In this document: positions 30,430 to 43,200 of the stretch, piece after piece
Layout of the letters: each line of letters begins with the position of its first letter
Position numbering within the stretch: position 1 is the first letter of the stretch
Origin: a virus
DNA length: 47,445 nt
Virus record (IMG/VR): IMGVR_UViG_3300022602_000158
Location: 1-47,445 of that record
Strand: one strand, 5' to 3'
Program-made: the position numbers and the translations under genes
Notes under the pieces: generated by a model
The model's input: the letters and a program-made list of their open reading frames with translations, nothing else
The model's database searches: none
What the model was told of the DNA's origin: nothing

Positions 30430-33354
30430 ATGTTACTCAGTAATCAAAAAACTTCACTACTAGTACCAACACAACTTCCTGCGTACATTCGGGAAGATCC
30501 TAATTATGCCAATTTTGTATTATTCTTACAGGCATATTACGAATGGTTGGAACAACAAGATAATGTAACTGATGTTTCTAAAAATTTATTGACTTATAAA
30601 GATATTGATTCTTTAGAGTCAGCTAATCTTGCAGTTAACGGAACTAGTCAAGTTGTAGAACAATTTATTGACTATTTTCAAAATGATTTCTTATCTTATT
30701 TTCCTACTGATATTCTTGCCAATCAAACTGAAGTAATCAAGTTAGCAAGACAATTGTATCAATCAAAAGGTACACCTTCTTCTTATAAGTTTTTATTTCG
30801 CATTCTTTACAATACTGATGTTGATTTCTTTAATACAAAAGATGCTGTACTAAAGGCTTCTGCCGGTACTTGGTATGTACCTAAGAGTCTTTTGGTTGGT
30901 TCAGTTATATCTTCAGATATTTCTTATTGGTCTAATTTAAATGGCCGTAGAATTTTTGGTGCAACATCTAAATCAGTTGCTGTAATTGAAAATACAGTTA
31001 TTACTCCTTCACAACAAGTAGAAGTATTCATTTCAAATGTTGAAAGAGATTTTCGCTCTGGTGAAGTAGTTTATATTCTTGATGGCAATAATCAAAATGT
31101 TCTTGATAGTAATGGAAGTCCGCTTGTTGGTCAAATCGTTGGTCAATTAACACAAATCTCAATTAATCCAAATTATAGAGGATTATACTATGCGGCTGGC
31201 AATCCAGTTATTGTATATGGCGGATTACTTTCTCAAAGTAGTATAGGTGCTACTGCTTCAGTTGCTAATGTAACGGCAGGTTCGATTCAATCAATTAATA
31301 CTGTTAATGGTGGTTATGGTTATACCATTTCAAATACATTAATTAGTATTGTCAATGGCGGCGGCGCAGTGGCCAATGTGTATAGTGTCAATTCAGCACC
31401 TAGTGCTGTTGGTACAGTTAGTTTTCTTCCTGAAGATTCTCTTTTATATGTTACATCAGGAAGTGGACCAACAATTGGTAATACAACCTATTCATTCTTT
31501 TCAAATAATAGTATAGCAAACGCCAATACAACATTGGCAAACACATTTAATTTTGCTTCATTCTTAACTTATCCAATAGCATCTTTAAATATTCAGTTAC
31601 CAGGTAGTGGAATTACAGTTCAACCAACTATCTCGGCTGAATCAACATATCCAACAACAAGTTCAACCGTAAATGATTTATCTTTTATGGGTATTTTGGC
31701 ACCATTACAAATTGTTAATGGTGGTGTAGGTTATGTTGCAAATGATACAATTAAAATTATTGGTGGTTCTGGTTATGGTGCTTATGCAAACGTAATTAGT
31801 GTAAATTCTACGGGTTCTATTACTAATGTTGCGTATGTTTATCCTGTTTCTGATACACCACATCATTTTCCATTAGGTGGTATGGGTTATCGTACTAATT
31901 TATTACCAACAATTAATATTGCTTCAGCAAATGCTAGTGCGACAGGTGCGGTGTTGAGTTTACCAGGAATATTGGGAACTGGCGCATCGTTCTACTCAAC
32001 TACTGACCGTGCGGGTGCAGTTTCATCGATTACGGTTAATTATGTTGGTAATGATTATATTGCAACACCTAATGTTTCTTTAACTGTACAAGATTTATTG
32101 GTAACAGGACTAGTTCCTGCCACAATTCCTGCCTCAGGCACAGTCATATACCAAGGCAATTCTTTAGCTGGTGCAAACTATTCTTCTACTGTATACTCAA
32201 CAACAGTATATCAAGGATTTACCAATCCTTTGAATACAATTTATACAATGAGAGTATACAATTATAGTTCTCAACCTAATCCTTATTCAACCATTAAAAT
32301 TAGTGGTTCTACAAATTCATTCAATCTTTCATCGATTGCTGCAAACGTAATCAATTATGGTGATGGTACGGCAAGGGCAACTGCCACATTCCTTAAAGGA
32401 ATTATAACTGGTGTTGGTCAGTATTTGGACAGTTCTGGTCAGTTAAGTTCTTATGATGTAATTCAAAGTGAACAATACAATAATTACACATATGAAATTA
32501 CACTAGAAAAAGAGATTGCAAAGTATAAAAATACATTATTAAATTTATTACACCCAGCAGGTACTCAAGTTTTAGGTCGATATGCCTTAAAATCTAATAA
32601 CAATTATGAGTTATCCGTTTCTGATGCCTTATTTACTGGACTGCCATTAAGTTATTATACAGGTACTACTGATTCAAGCGTATCTTTATCTGGTACTTTT
32701 GCTCAACCAAGTACCAATGTTATTAATTTCAATAACTTGTTTGGTGCCGAACTAGATACTTTCATATTTGCCAATAGTGTTATTAGAATAACATCCACTT
32801 ATGGTGATGAAATTACAGCAAATGTGGCCTTTATTGCTCCAGGTCCAGCGGATGATTTATTGGCACTAACTGGTTCAGAGGACCTTTCATCTGAAACCGG
32901 TTCTGAAGATTTCATGTTAGAAAACGATGGTACTTATATCACCGTTCACGATAATATTTGGATGGCCTTTGGTAATGTGGCTTATGCTAGTGCAAATGCT
33001 GGTAGTAACATGATAAATATAACATCATTGACAGGTTCTTTTAATATTGTAAATAATGGTAATTATACTAACCCTGCCAATCCATTATTAGACATTATTC
33101 GTATTGGTGATACTGTTCAAGTCAATAATATGACCGCCATAGTATCTAATATTAATTATGGAAATACTACATTATTCTTAAATTCTACTTTACCTTATGG
33201 TGCCAACAATGCCTTGTTATCGGTCAGTAGAAATTATACAACAAGTAATGTACAAATCTTTGGACCAGTAGGATTACAGTATTTACCAGAATTTATTACA
33301 GAAGATGGCAGAACAATTATAACAGAAGATGGAAACATTCTCGTACTAGGATAA
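30430..33354 (+). CDS. gp7-position baseplate wedge protein, 974 aa
   Basis: Lies between gp6 and gp8, as T4 gp7 (1032 residues) does. The N-terminus LPAYIREDPNYANFVLFLQA and FLFRILYNTDVDFFNTK form a helical domain common in baseplate proteins of T4-like phages. The middle holds several Gly/Tyr modules (NGGYGYTIS, NGGVGYVAN, YVGNDYIATP). The C-terminal part ends with duplicated short acidic motifs (EFITEDGRTI, TITEDG-like). I assign it by position and N-terminal type; sequence match to T4 gp7 itself was not visible. Confidence 0.65.
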   Translation: MLLSNQKTSLLVPTQLPAYIREDPNYANFVLFLQAYYEWLEQQDNVTDVSKNLLTYKDIDSLESANLAVNGTSQVVEQFIDYFQNDFLSYFPTDILANQTEVIKLARQLYQSKGTPSSYKFLFRILYNTDVDFFNTKDAVLKASAGTWYVPKSLLVGSVISSDISYWSNLNGRRIFGATSKSVAVIENTVITPSQQVEVFISNVERDFRSGEVVYILDGNNQNVLDSNGSPLVGQIVGQLTQISINPNYRGLYYAAGNPVIVYGGLLSQSSIGATASVANVTAGSIQSINTVNGGYGYTISNTLISIVNGGGAVANVYSVNSAPSAVGTVSFLPEDSLLYVTSGSGPTIGNTTYSFFSNNSIANANTTLANTFNFASFLTYPIASLNIQLPGSGITVQPTISAESTYPTTSSTVNDLSFMGILAPLQIVNGGVGYVANDTIKIIGGSGYGAYANVISVNSTGSITNVAYVYPVSDTPHHFPLGGMGYRTNLLPTINIASANASATGAVLSLPGILGTGASFYSTTDRAGAVSSITVNYVGNDYIATPNVSLTVQDLLVTGLVPATIPASGTVIYQGNSLAGANYSSTVYSTTVYQGFTNPLNTIYTMRVYNYSSQPNPYSTIKISGSTNSFNLSSIAANVINYGDGTARATATFLKGIITGVGQYLDSSGQLSSYDVIQSEQYNNYTYEITLEKEIAKYKNTLLNLLHPAGTQVLGRYALKSNNNYELSVSDALFTGLPLSYYTGTTDSSVSLSGTFAQPSTNVINFNNLFGAELDTFIFANSVIRITSTYGDEITANVAFIAPGPADDLLALTGSEDLSSETGSEDFMLENDGTYITVHDNIWMAFGNVAYASANAGSNMINITSLTGSFNIVNNGNYTNPANPLLDIIRIGDTVQVNNMTAIVSNINYGNTTLFLNSTLPYGANNALLSVSRNYTTSNVQIFGPVGLQYLPEFITEDGRTIITEDGNILVLG

Positions 33355-33357
33355 GAA

Positions 33358-35808
33358 ATGAGCACCGTAAAGATATCACAACTACCAGTTTTTAGCATAA
33401 TTAACGCTAATACCGCAAACACATTGTTTGTAGGTGTAGATATTCCTACTGACACAACCTTTCAGATGACTGCCACAACATTGGCACAAGATTTATTTTC
33501 AAATAATCCTCTTAATGTTGGTTCGAATCCAATTTTATTATCAAATACTATTGCACAATTTTCAGGTTCAGACCCATTATTTTCACAAATTAATAATCAA
33601 AACTTTAATGCCAATGGTTCAGCTGATTATATTGCAACTGCTGATATAGGTACAAATTCTAATAATTATGTTGATTTAGGTATTAATAATTCTCAGTTTA
33701 GTCCAGGTAATCAATATTCGTCTATGAAACCTTTAGATGGATATCTTTATGTTCATGGTTCAAGTGATACTTCTTCAGATGGTAATTTGATTATTGGTAC
33801 TGCATCAACTGGTGCCAATGTATATTTTATTGCTGGTAACACTACTGCACAAAATATTATTATGACTTTGACTAAATCTGGTTTAGTATTAAATACTCAA
33901 TCATCAATTGTTTTTGCTGATGGTACAAAACAGTTTACCTCTGGTGCATCTAATGCCTATGCTCAAGCAGCTTACTCTCAAGCAAATGCTATTAGTTCTT
34001 ACGCCAATACTCAAATTGCTTATATTACTGGTATAAATGCTTATCAAAATACAATTGACCAGATTCAAACTGCCAATATTGCTGCAGCATTTAATACTGC
34101 CAATTCAGCAACTTCAAATACAATTTATACACAAGGTGTAGATTTAACTCAAAATGCCGCAACTTTGGCGGTTAATAATTTTGCTAACTCAGCATATGCA
34201 CAAGCAAATGCTATTAGTTCTTATGCTAATAGTTCAATTAGTTATATTACAGGCGTAGAATTAACTCAAAACTCAGCTACATTAGCGGTTAATAATTATG
34301 CCAATTCGGCATATACTGCTGCTAATTCTGCATATACTACTGCTAATTCAGCACAAGCTAATACAATTTATAATCAAGGTGTGGAAGCCACTCAGAATAC
34401 AAACATTAGTTTATTACAAGGTGCAATGACATCCGCTAATGCAAACATTGTTACATTATTTGCAAACACAGTATATCAAAGTGGTTTAAATGCTACACAA
34501 AATACAATAATTCAATCAGCATACAATCAAGCCAATTTGGCCAACAGTATTGCTAATACAGCAGTTCAAAATACTACAAACATTATTCTTCCAGGTAATG
34601 TGACTTTCAATGGTGCAAACACAAACTTTAATAGTAACATTGTAACATTTAATGGTGCAAACACAAACTTTAATAGTAACATTGTAACTTATGGTACAAT
34701 GACCACAACAGGTAATGTGGTGACTATTGGTAACTTGACTGCTACAGGTCCAGTAACATTCAATGGTAACTTTATCAATAATGGCCAAACTACAAACAAT
34801 GGCAACACTATTAATAATGGTAACTTAACAACCACAGGTAATGTCATTAGTATTGGTTATTTGACTTCAAATGGCACCTCAACATTTAATGGCAATACAT
34901 CACTCAATGGTTATGTTGCGGTTGCAAATAATCTAACAGTTAATAATGTGTTTACAATCAATGTTTCATCACAATTATTAACAATGAATGGTATTGTTAC
35001 TATTCAAAGTTCTATTTTCGCTGCCAACTCTGCTGGCTTAAGATTAGATGGTTCTAATAGCGGCGTTGCTCAAGCAACAACATCAACAGGCACAATGTTA
35101 CAAATTGTTGGCCTTGACGCTGGTTATTCAACCCGTGTATTATTAGATAACTATTCATACGGAAATACTAATGCTTATCCATTGTTAGCCGCTCGTGCTG
35201 CTCGTGGTAATTCTTCTAATCCAGCACCCGTACAAACAAACGATGTATTATTCCGTTTGGGTGGTCAAGGATACGGAAATACTTACACATTATTGGGTGG
35301 TGCTTCTGTCGATATGATTGCATTGGAAAATTATACTGATGCGACCAAAGGTTCTCAGATTAATTTGACAACTACACCTGTTGGAACAAATACAAGATAT
35401 ACTACTGTATCAGTAAACACATCTGTTGTAACAGTTAATACTAATTTAACAGTCGCCAATACAATTCAATACAATGGTTCTTTAAACAATGCCATAGTAA
35501 CTCAGTTAACCAATAAATCTACTGCCGTATATGCTAACGGTAGAACCGGCCAAATTACAACAAGTAATGCTTTGTTAAACAAAGGTGTTGCAGTTCAATT
35601 TACAGTTTATAATAACTATATTGTAAGTGCTAAAGACGTTGTTATTATTAACCTAGCTTCTGGTGCTTCAGTTGGTTATAACATTGGAATTAATTCAGTT
35701 TCTCCTGGTAGTTTTGTGGTTAACGTACATAACGCTGACGGCACTCCTAGCGGTTCAAACCAATCGGATGCTTTAGTTCTTAACTTTGCTGTTCTCCGAG
35801 TTGCTTAA
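33358..35808 (+). CDS. Tail fibre/whisker-like protein with AYxQANA heptads, 816 aa
   Basis: Inserted between the gp7- and gp8-type genes. The N-terminus VKISQLPVFSIINANTANTL, with FVGVDIPTDTTFQMT, resembles virion attachment segments. Residues about 198-365 hold Ala/Asn heptad-like repeats (AYAQANAISSYAN, SAYTAANSAYTTANS) that suggest a trimeric coiled coil. Residues about 410-530 have repeated NGN/TTGN short strands (NNGNTINNGNLTTTGNV) of a beta-helical shaft, including a duplicated 14-residue unit. The C-terminal 250 residues are a mixed globular domain, perhaps receptor-binding. Confidence 0.72.
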   Translation: MSTVKISQLPVFSIINANTANTLFVGVDIPTDTTFQMTATTLAQDLFSNNPLNVGSNPILLSNTIAQFSGSDPLFSQINNQNFNANGSADYIATADIGTNSNNYVDLGINNSQFSPGNQYSSMKPLDGYLYVHGSSDTSSDGNLIIGTASTGANVYFIAGNTTAQNIIMTLTKSGLVLNTQSSIVFADGTKQFTSGASNAYAQAAYSQANAISSYANTQIAYITGINAYQNTIDQIQTANIAAAFNTANSATSNTIYTQGVDLTQNAATLAVNNFANSAYAQANAISSYANSSISYITGVELTQNSATLAVNNYANSAYTAANSAYTTANSAQANTIYNQGVEATQNTNISLLQGAMTSANANIVTLFANTVYQSGLNATQNTIIQSAYNQANLANSIANTAVQNTTNIILPGNVTFNGANTNFNSNIVTFNGANTNFNSNIVTYGTMTTTGNVVTIGNLTATGPVTFNGNFINNGQTTNNGNTINNGNLTTTGNVISIGYLTSNGTSTFNGNTSLNGYVAVANNLTVNNVFTINVSSQLLTMNGIVTIQSSIFAANSAGLRLDGSNSGVAQATTSTGTMLQIVGLDAGYSTRVLLDNYSYGNTNAYPLLAARAARGNSSNPAPVQTNDVLFRLGGQGYGNTYTLLGGASVDMIALENYTDATKGSQINLTTTPVGTNTRYTTVSVNTSVVTVNTNLTVANTIQYNGSLNNAIVTQLTNKSTAVYANGRTGQITTSNALLNKGVAVQFTVYNNYIVSAKDVVIINLASGASVGYNIGINSVSPGSFVVNVHNADGTPSGSNQSDALVLNFAVLRVA
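34609..34689 (+). repeat. Tandem 42-bp repeat (two copies) inside the fibre gene
   Basis: The unit beginning AATGGTGCAAACACAAACTT repeats with period 42 and almost no difference at the DNA level, encoding FNGANTNFNSNIVT twice. Near-identity suggests a recent duplication that lengthens the fibre shaft. Confidence 0.85.
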
Positions 35809-35818
35809 TAAATAAATC

Positions 35819-37222
35819 ATGGCAAATAAAAATATATTAACATACGCAGCAAAAGTCTCAACAGTAGAGCAAGATTATTTTGCTCCTATTGCCGTTCTAC
35901 CGGTAACAGGAGTATCAATTAGTACGATATATGCTTTTATGGGTCGTGTTGATCCATGGTCAAATGATGCTAATCCTGACCAACCAACACAAACTCAAGC
36001 ATATATCAAATCTGTTTATAAAAATATCTTTGCTTTAAAACAAGTTACATCTAACAATATTAGTCCTGTTGTTGCTCGTTTTGATTGGACTTCTGGCACT
36101 GTCTATTCATATTACTCAGATACTATTGATATGTTCTCACAGGATCAATATGGTAATCCTGTATTGATGTTTTATGTAAGAAATTCTTTTGACCAAGTAT
36201 TCAAATGTCTTTGGAATGCCAATGGTGCAGCATCTACTGTGATGCCATCATTTACACCAGGAACATACGGAACAAACGGAATTTTCCAAGGCGTAGATGG
36301 TTACAAATGGAAATATATGTACACCATCGATAGCGGTTCAAAAAGATCCTTTATAGATTCTTCATGGATGCCTGTACCGGTTGGCCAAAATACAGAAGGT
36401 CCTGTTTTCGGTTCTACAATTACTGGTGCACCAGATTTTACAAATCAAACTGGTGCTTGGGCTGGTGACATTGAGGTAATTAATGTTATCAATGGTGGTT
36501 CTGGTTATTCCAATGTTACCACACCTGCCATTACCATTACAGGAGATGGTACCGGTGCAACGGCATATGCCACAGTTTCGGCAAATGGTTCAATTAGTGA
36601 TATCGTTGTAACCAATCCAGGACAGAATTATACATATGCGACAATATCTATCACTGCGACCACAGGCACTCCCGCAACCGTAGTTGCTCCAATCAGTCCT
36701 GTGGGCGGTCATGGGTTTGATCCTGTTGCTGAATTAGGTTGTAATCATGTAATGTTTGTTTGTGAGTTTAATGGTAGTGAAAGTGGATATGTTCCAACTG
36801 ACATCGAATACCGTCAAGTTGGTCTCATAATTAATCCTACCGCCAAAAGTACTTACCCAAATCCAGCAAATAACTCTGTATATAAAGCAGCAACACAATT
36901 GACTACTGCTCCAGGTTTTGGTAATTACAATTTAGATGAGATTGTTTATCAAGGTTCTTCAATCACCAATGCAAATTTTGTTGGCACAGTTTTAGATTTT
37001 GATTCTGCAAATAACGTTTTGAGCGTCATAAATACAACTGGAACTCCAACAACAAATAGTCCTATTTTTGGTAATAACTCTGGTGCAGCAAGAACATTAT
37101 TGGTAATTACACAACCAGATATCCTTTTACCCTCAGGATATATGTCATATATAGAAAATAGACCGGCTATTCAAAGAAGCCCAAGCGGTATAGAACAAAT
37201 TAAGTTTGTATTAGGATACTAA
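35819..37222 (+). CDS. 8: gp8-like baseplate wedge protein with inserted Gly/Tyr module
   Basis: The N-terminal half matches the gp8 type: YAFMGRVDPWSNDANPDQPT, YKNIFALKQVTSNNISPVVA, RFDWTSGTVYSYYSDT and DGYKWKYMYTIDSGSKRSFI. Residues about 220-290 hold a module (NGGSGYSNVTTP, GDGTGATAYA, NPGQNYTYA) shared with gp6. The length of 467 exceeds T4 gp8 (334), largely because of this insertion. Confidence 0.87.
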   Translation: MANKNILTYAAKVSTVEQDYFAPIAVLPVTGVSISTIYAFMGRVDPWSNDANPDQPTQTQAYIKSVYKNIFALKQVTSNNISPVVARFDWTSGTVYSYYSDTIDMFSQDQYGNPVLMFYVRNSFDQVFKCLWNANGAASTVMPSFTPGTYGTNGIFQGVDGYKWKYMYTIDSGSKRSFIDSSWMPVPVGQNTEGPVFGSTITGAPDFTNQTGAWAGDIEVINVINGGSGYSNVTTPAITITGDGTGATAYATVSANGSISDIVVTNPGQNYTYATISITATTGTPATVVAPISPVGGHGFDPVAELGCNHVMFVCEFNGSESGYVPTDIEYRQVGLIINPTAKSTYPNPANNSVYKAATQLTTAPGFGNYNLDEIVYQGSSITNANFVGTVLDFDSANNVLSVINTTGTPTTNSPIFGNNSGAARTLLVITQPDILLPSGYMSYIENRPAIQRSPSGIEQIKFVLGY

Positions 37223-37231
37223 AGGTAAAAG

Positions 37232-40200
37232 ATGACAACGAATTTCAATGTAAGCCCTTATTTTGATGATTTTGATCCAACAAAGAATTTTCATCGTATT
37301 CTTTTTAAACCTGGTTTTGCTGTACAAGCTCGTGAATTAACTCAATCACAAACAATCCTTCAGAATCAAATCTCCAATTTTGCTTCTGCAATCTATTCTC
37401 AGAACACACCAATCTCTGGCGGTAAAGTAACAACCAATTTAAATTGTTATTATATTCGTTTGAACCCCACATATAATGGTATTTCTATTTCTGCTGGTAA
37501 CTTTTTAAATAAGACAATTACTGATGCAACTGGTACAATTCTTGCTAAGGTTATTGCTACTGCTGAAGGTGCCACAAACGGAGATCCACCCACATTAATC
37601 GTCACCTATATTTCTGGTGTACAATTTACTGACAATGCAATTATTACTCCAACCGATGGTTCAAACTTCCAAGCACAAGTATCACCATCAGTAACAGGAA
37701 CTCCATCTACTGGTTTTTCTTCTGTTGCTTCTATTTCTTCTGGTGTTTACTACATTGTCAATGGTTATTCACAATCATCTACTGCTAATGCTGATGGTAC
37801 ATATACTCAGTATTCTATCGGTAACTTTGTACAAGTAAATCCACAAACAATCATTCTCAGTAAGTATAGTAATACACCATCATATCGTATTGGTTTAGAA
37901 ATCAATGAGAACATTGTAACTTATTCTGGTGATTCTTCATTGTTGGATCCAGCGATTGGTGCTTCTAACTATCAAGCACCAGGTGCAGACCGTTATCAAA
38001 TCACTTTAACATTAACCACATTCCCATTGACTGTTGGTAATGACCAAGCATTTATTGAATTGGTTCGTATCGTTGGTGGTGCAATTGTAAAACAAAATGA
38101 CTCAACTGTATATTCTGCTATTGATGATTACTTTGCTAAGCGTGATTATGAAACCAATGGTGATTATGTCGTTCAAGATTTTAAATTGACACCATCAGCA
38201 AATACATCTAATACACAATCATACAATTTAAGTATTTCTAAAGGTATTGCTTATGTTCGTGGTTATCGTGTAGAGAATCAATCAACACAAACACTAAGCA
38301 ATCCTCGTGCAAGAACAACCAACACAGTAAATCCTAATTCTGTATTCATTGACTATGGTAATTACTTTGTTGTTGATACTGCCAATGGTGTGTTTGATGT
38401 AACAACACAACCTTCTGTTGATTTCCATTGTGTTCAAGCTGGAAACGTCAACTCAGCAAATGCAACAACATACGCTTCAACAGTAATTGGTACTGGTGTA
38501 ATTAGAGGTTGGCAGTATGTTTCTTCTAATGCTTCAAACACTGCTTCTTATGTGTTCAATGCTTATGTTTCGGATATTGTAATGAACACCTTTACAAGTG
38601 CTACTACATCTGCTACTACTAATACTATTACATTTAACGATCCAACAGATACATTCTCAACATCAGCAAATGCTTACTATGGTGCTTTGCTCACCATTAC
38701 TTCTGGTACAGATGCTGGTGATTCAAGAACTATTGTTTCTTACAATTCTTCCACAAAGACCGCTACAGTAAATCAACCATTTACTATTACACCAGATAGC
38801 ACAAGTAAATTTTTGTTGTCATTTACAACAGCAAACATTGATGCAATTGCACAAAAAGGTGCAAACTATGGTTTGACTGCTAATGCCAATATTAGTATTG
38901 TTGGTGGCGGTAAAACTGCCGCTACATTGGCATCACCAACAGTTCTTCAAGCTGGCGGAATGCCAGAGTTAGTTTTCCCTGTTGGTTATTCATATGTTGC
39001 TAACGTAGCAAACTCAACATACTATACTACACAAGTATTCCGTAATCAAGGTTTCAACAATACAAGTAAGACTTTAACAATTAACACAACTGCACCTTTA
39101 GCGTTCCAAGGTCCTTTGAATACTTCCATCTATGGTAATCAGTTCAAACAATTGTTTACATTGATTAACAATTCTACTGGTCAAATTCTCGATTTTACTT
39201 ATTCTGGTAATACTGCTAACATTACATCGGCAACTTCTGTAACATTTACTTCGCCTACTTATGGTGCTGTTTCAAACGTAACTGTTATTGCTGCCATGTA
39301 TGTTGCTGGTGGTGATGCTTCTACCAACATTGTTAAAACAAAAACATTAGTTACTGGTAATACAACTTATGGTAGTACATCATTAAGTTCTGTTGTTTCT
39401 AATACTTCTCTTGACCTTGTTAATGGCCAAGCGTATGTTCTGAATTCAGCCATTACTGCTAATGCACCATTCTCATTGTATGTTACCGATGTTAAGAGAA
39501 TTACTAAAATTATTGATACAGGTAGCACATCAGTAACCGCTTCTGGTCAATTGTTGTCCACATTTACCGACATTACAACATCATTTGCGTTAGATAATGG
39601 TCAACGAGATAGTCATTATGACTTTGCTCAGTTATCTTTATTGCCTGGTGTACCTGCACCTAAAGGTAACATTTTAGTTTGCTTCAACTACTATTCACAT
39701 GGTGGTGGCGATGGTTACTTTAGTGTCAATTCTTACACAAATGAAACCTATTCTCAGATTCCTTTCTATACTGCTAAAGATGGTAACACTTATGCACTAA
39801 GAGATTGTATTGATTGGAGACCTTCAAAGGCCAATGGTACAACAGCATACTTTGGTGGTTGGGAATATAAGAATCCAGGCACTTCACAAAACATTTTAGT
39901 TCCACAAAACAATACTAGTTACCAAAACCAGTATTCATATTATTTGGGAAGAAAAGATTTATTGGTTCTGACAAAAGATAGCCAGTTCAATATCATTCAA
40001 GGTACTCCATCAACTTCACCACAGTATCCATCACAACCAAATGGTTCATTGTTGTTGGCCAATTTGAATATGGATCCGTATACTGCTTATGTACCAGGTG
40101 AAAATCCTGATGGCATTACACCTAACTTGTCTATCAACAAAGTATTACACAAGCGTTGGGCTAAATCTGACATTACTGATTTACAAACACAAGTAAACAA

Positions 40201-43200
40201 TTTAGAATACTATACAACATTAAATGCTTTAGAACAACAAGCATCTGGTCTACAAGTATCTGATGTTAATGGTGTAGCACGACCAAACTTTGGTATTTTA
40301 GTTGATGACTTCAATTCATTTGCCGCAGCAGATACAAACAATCCAAACTATGCCGCTAATATTAATATTAGAAAAGGCCAAATGGGTCCTGTTACTTCTG
40401 TAACTAATTTCCAATTACAGAATCCTGTTGTATTGGCATCGTTAGGTAGTTTAGCGACTACTGCTGTCAACACATATGCTATTAATAATATCAATGGTAC
40501 TGCTACAAACATTTACACATTACCATACACAACTGCCAACTTAATTTCACAACCATTGGCAAGTAATACAATTAGTGTTAACCCATTCAGCGTAGTAACT
40601 TATCAAGGTTTTGCAACTCTGAATCCTCCAATGGACAATTGGGTTAATACAGTTGAAGTACCATCTATTCTTATTACTGACCCATCATTACAGTTTAATC
40701 AACAAGCTGGCGGTTTAAATTTAACCAATGGTGGTGACTTTGCTTCATTACCAGGAACAACATCTGTTGTTTCATCTTCACAGACTGGCGTAGGTGCTTT
40801 AAGTGGAACAAACTCTACTTCAACACCATTACAACAAGGGGGTACAGCATCAAGCAGTTCATATGTTGCCGTACCTACACAAACTTATGTAAGTCAGATT
40901 GTTGGTTTGAATAACGCACAAACTTCAACCGCAACAAGTCCTGCTTTAGTATCAGCAGATGGTTATGTAACAAACAATGCTGTATTGCCTAACATTCGCC
41001 CACAAGAGATTATCGTAAGAGCTGGCGGTATGTTGGTTAATACTCCTGTTTCTTGCTGGTTCGATGGTCAAAACGTAAATCAATACATGACAATGCCAAA
41101 CACCATTGAATTGACTGGTGTTACTGGAACATTTAACGTAGATGATATTATTGGTTTCTATGAGTCCAATATTTCTACATTCTTCCCTATTGCTCGTGTA
41201 ATTTCTGTATACAACTATCCAAATGGCACTTCTGTTCGTTTGTATGTTGCAACAATGATTCAAGTACCACAGACAGTTACAACAGCACAGTTACAAAATG
41301 CTTTCTTTAATATCAATGGAACATACCAAGGTTCTACTGCTGCTGGCACAGTAACATTCTCTGCCAATTCAATGCACTCAATCCATAACTCTGGTGTTGT
41401 TTCTGGTGTTGGTGGTAGTTTCACTTCTGCTTCAACAAGTACACCAACCAACATCTTTGCTTGTCAGACAGTAAGTAATTGGGCATCATTTACAAATACT
41501 TATGGTGTATGGGGCGACCAAAACAATGGTGGCTCTTATAGTGCTACATTCCCATTCACACCAGCAAGCACAGGAACATATACAGTAACTTATGCTGGTG
41601 CTGATACTGTTACAGGTTCAATTTCAGTTGGTGGTACAACAATTAGTACCGGAACATTAGTTGCTGAAAGTACAAAGAGTACAACAATTAGTTTAACATC
41701 AGGCGTTGCTGCAAACGTTTCTTGGTCATTGACCAACTCTGGTTTATACCAATACTATGCTGGTCCTGCCGTTGCTGTAACAATTACTGATCCAACAGGA
41801 AACATTGTTTGGAACTCCAGAACACCATCAGGATTAAGTTACGCTGCAATTGGTAGTGAATATTCAATGCCAAGCGGTGGCTCAATGTTTGTGGGTGCTA
41901 CACAAGTACAATTAGATGCTAATGCCAATTCATCATCTAATAGTTACTACTATGGTGCAGCAATTTCAATTAAGACCACATACACTTATAGCTACAACTA
42001 TGGTGCTGTTTACTATCCGCCTCCTCCACCATTCTCTGGTGATGGTGATAGCGCAAACTGGAACCGTTATACTACAGCAGTATCACAATACAATAGTCAA
42101 ATTTCGGCAGCTGTCAATGCGGCAAAAACATCTACGATTACATTGTCATCTACTGCTATCTACAATGCCAATATTACATCATACAATGCTGTAACTAGAA
42201 CTGTAACCTTAGATAAAGGTGTTAACCTTTCTTTTGGTACAAATAGTATTTACGGCAATATGAATTCACAATACAATATTACCGGTAATGTGGGCTCTGT
42301 AGCTGCTGCAATTCATTCAGGCAATACAATTCCACAACTGTCTACTGATGAACATGGTCAATTTGTAGCAATCTTCAACGTACCCGGTTCTGTATTCTAT
42401 ACAGGTCAACGAGTATTCCGTATTGATAATCGTGTAATTCCAACACAACCTTCGTCTGCTACAACATATGCTGAAGCAACATTCTATGCTACTGGTCTAC
42501 AAACAATTAACCAGAACTTGAACTATGCCGCTTCAGTTGATGCTTCTTCGACAACAATAACACAAACTAATAATCAAGGTTACAATATTGTTGCTCAGAC
42601 ACCAAACATTGATCCGTTGGCACAAACATTTATTATTAGTAAACAGAACTATCCAAATGGTGCTTTCTTAAACTCTGTTAATTTGTTCTTTGCTCCGTTT
42701 ACAAGTAATACTGTGCCTAGTTCACCTGTTACTGTATCGATTGTTGGTACATTGAATGGATATCCAAATGGTCAAACATTACCATACTCAACTGTAACAT
42801 TAAACGCAAATCAGATTAATACTTCTTTGGCACCAAATAGTGCTAATGCTTCGACATATACAACATTTACATTCCCAGCACCAGTATACATTCAACCTGG
42901 TGTATTGTATGCCTTTGTTGTACAATCTAGTTCATCTGCTTATAACTTGTATTATGGCGAACAAAACAAAGTTGCTATTGCTTCTTCTGCCAATACAACC
43001 AGTTCTGCAATTGCAACTAAGATTGGTCAAGCACCATATGTTGGCGCTCTATTTGAATCACAAAACTCCATTACATGGACTGCTGACCAAACTAAAGATT
43101 TGATGTTTACAATTAACCAATGTGTGTTTAATACTACAACTACACCACAGGTACAATTTGTAACACCATTCAATCTGCCATATAGAAAATTAGGTCGTCA

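Noticed and set aside
33521-33534. GGTTCGAATCC, a tRNA T-loop-like string
   Set aside because: It is in frame inside the fibre gene and has no matching acceptor or anticodon arms; I found no ordinary tRNA gene by eye.
34609-34689. Possible CRISPR-like repeats
   Set aside because: Only two units with no spacers, in frame within a fibre gene; no CRISPR array is seen anywhere in the window.
34516-34788. Cysteine-rich antisense frame opposite the fibre shaft
   Set aside because: It arises from the repetitive Asn/Thr codons read backwards; the plus-strand fibre explains the sequence.
35807-35814. AATAAATA just before gp8
   Set aside because: It overlaps the previous stop and is only 4 bases from the ATG; most likely a by-product of TAA stops in AT-rich spacers.
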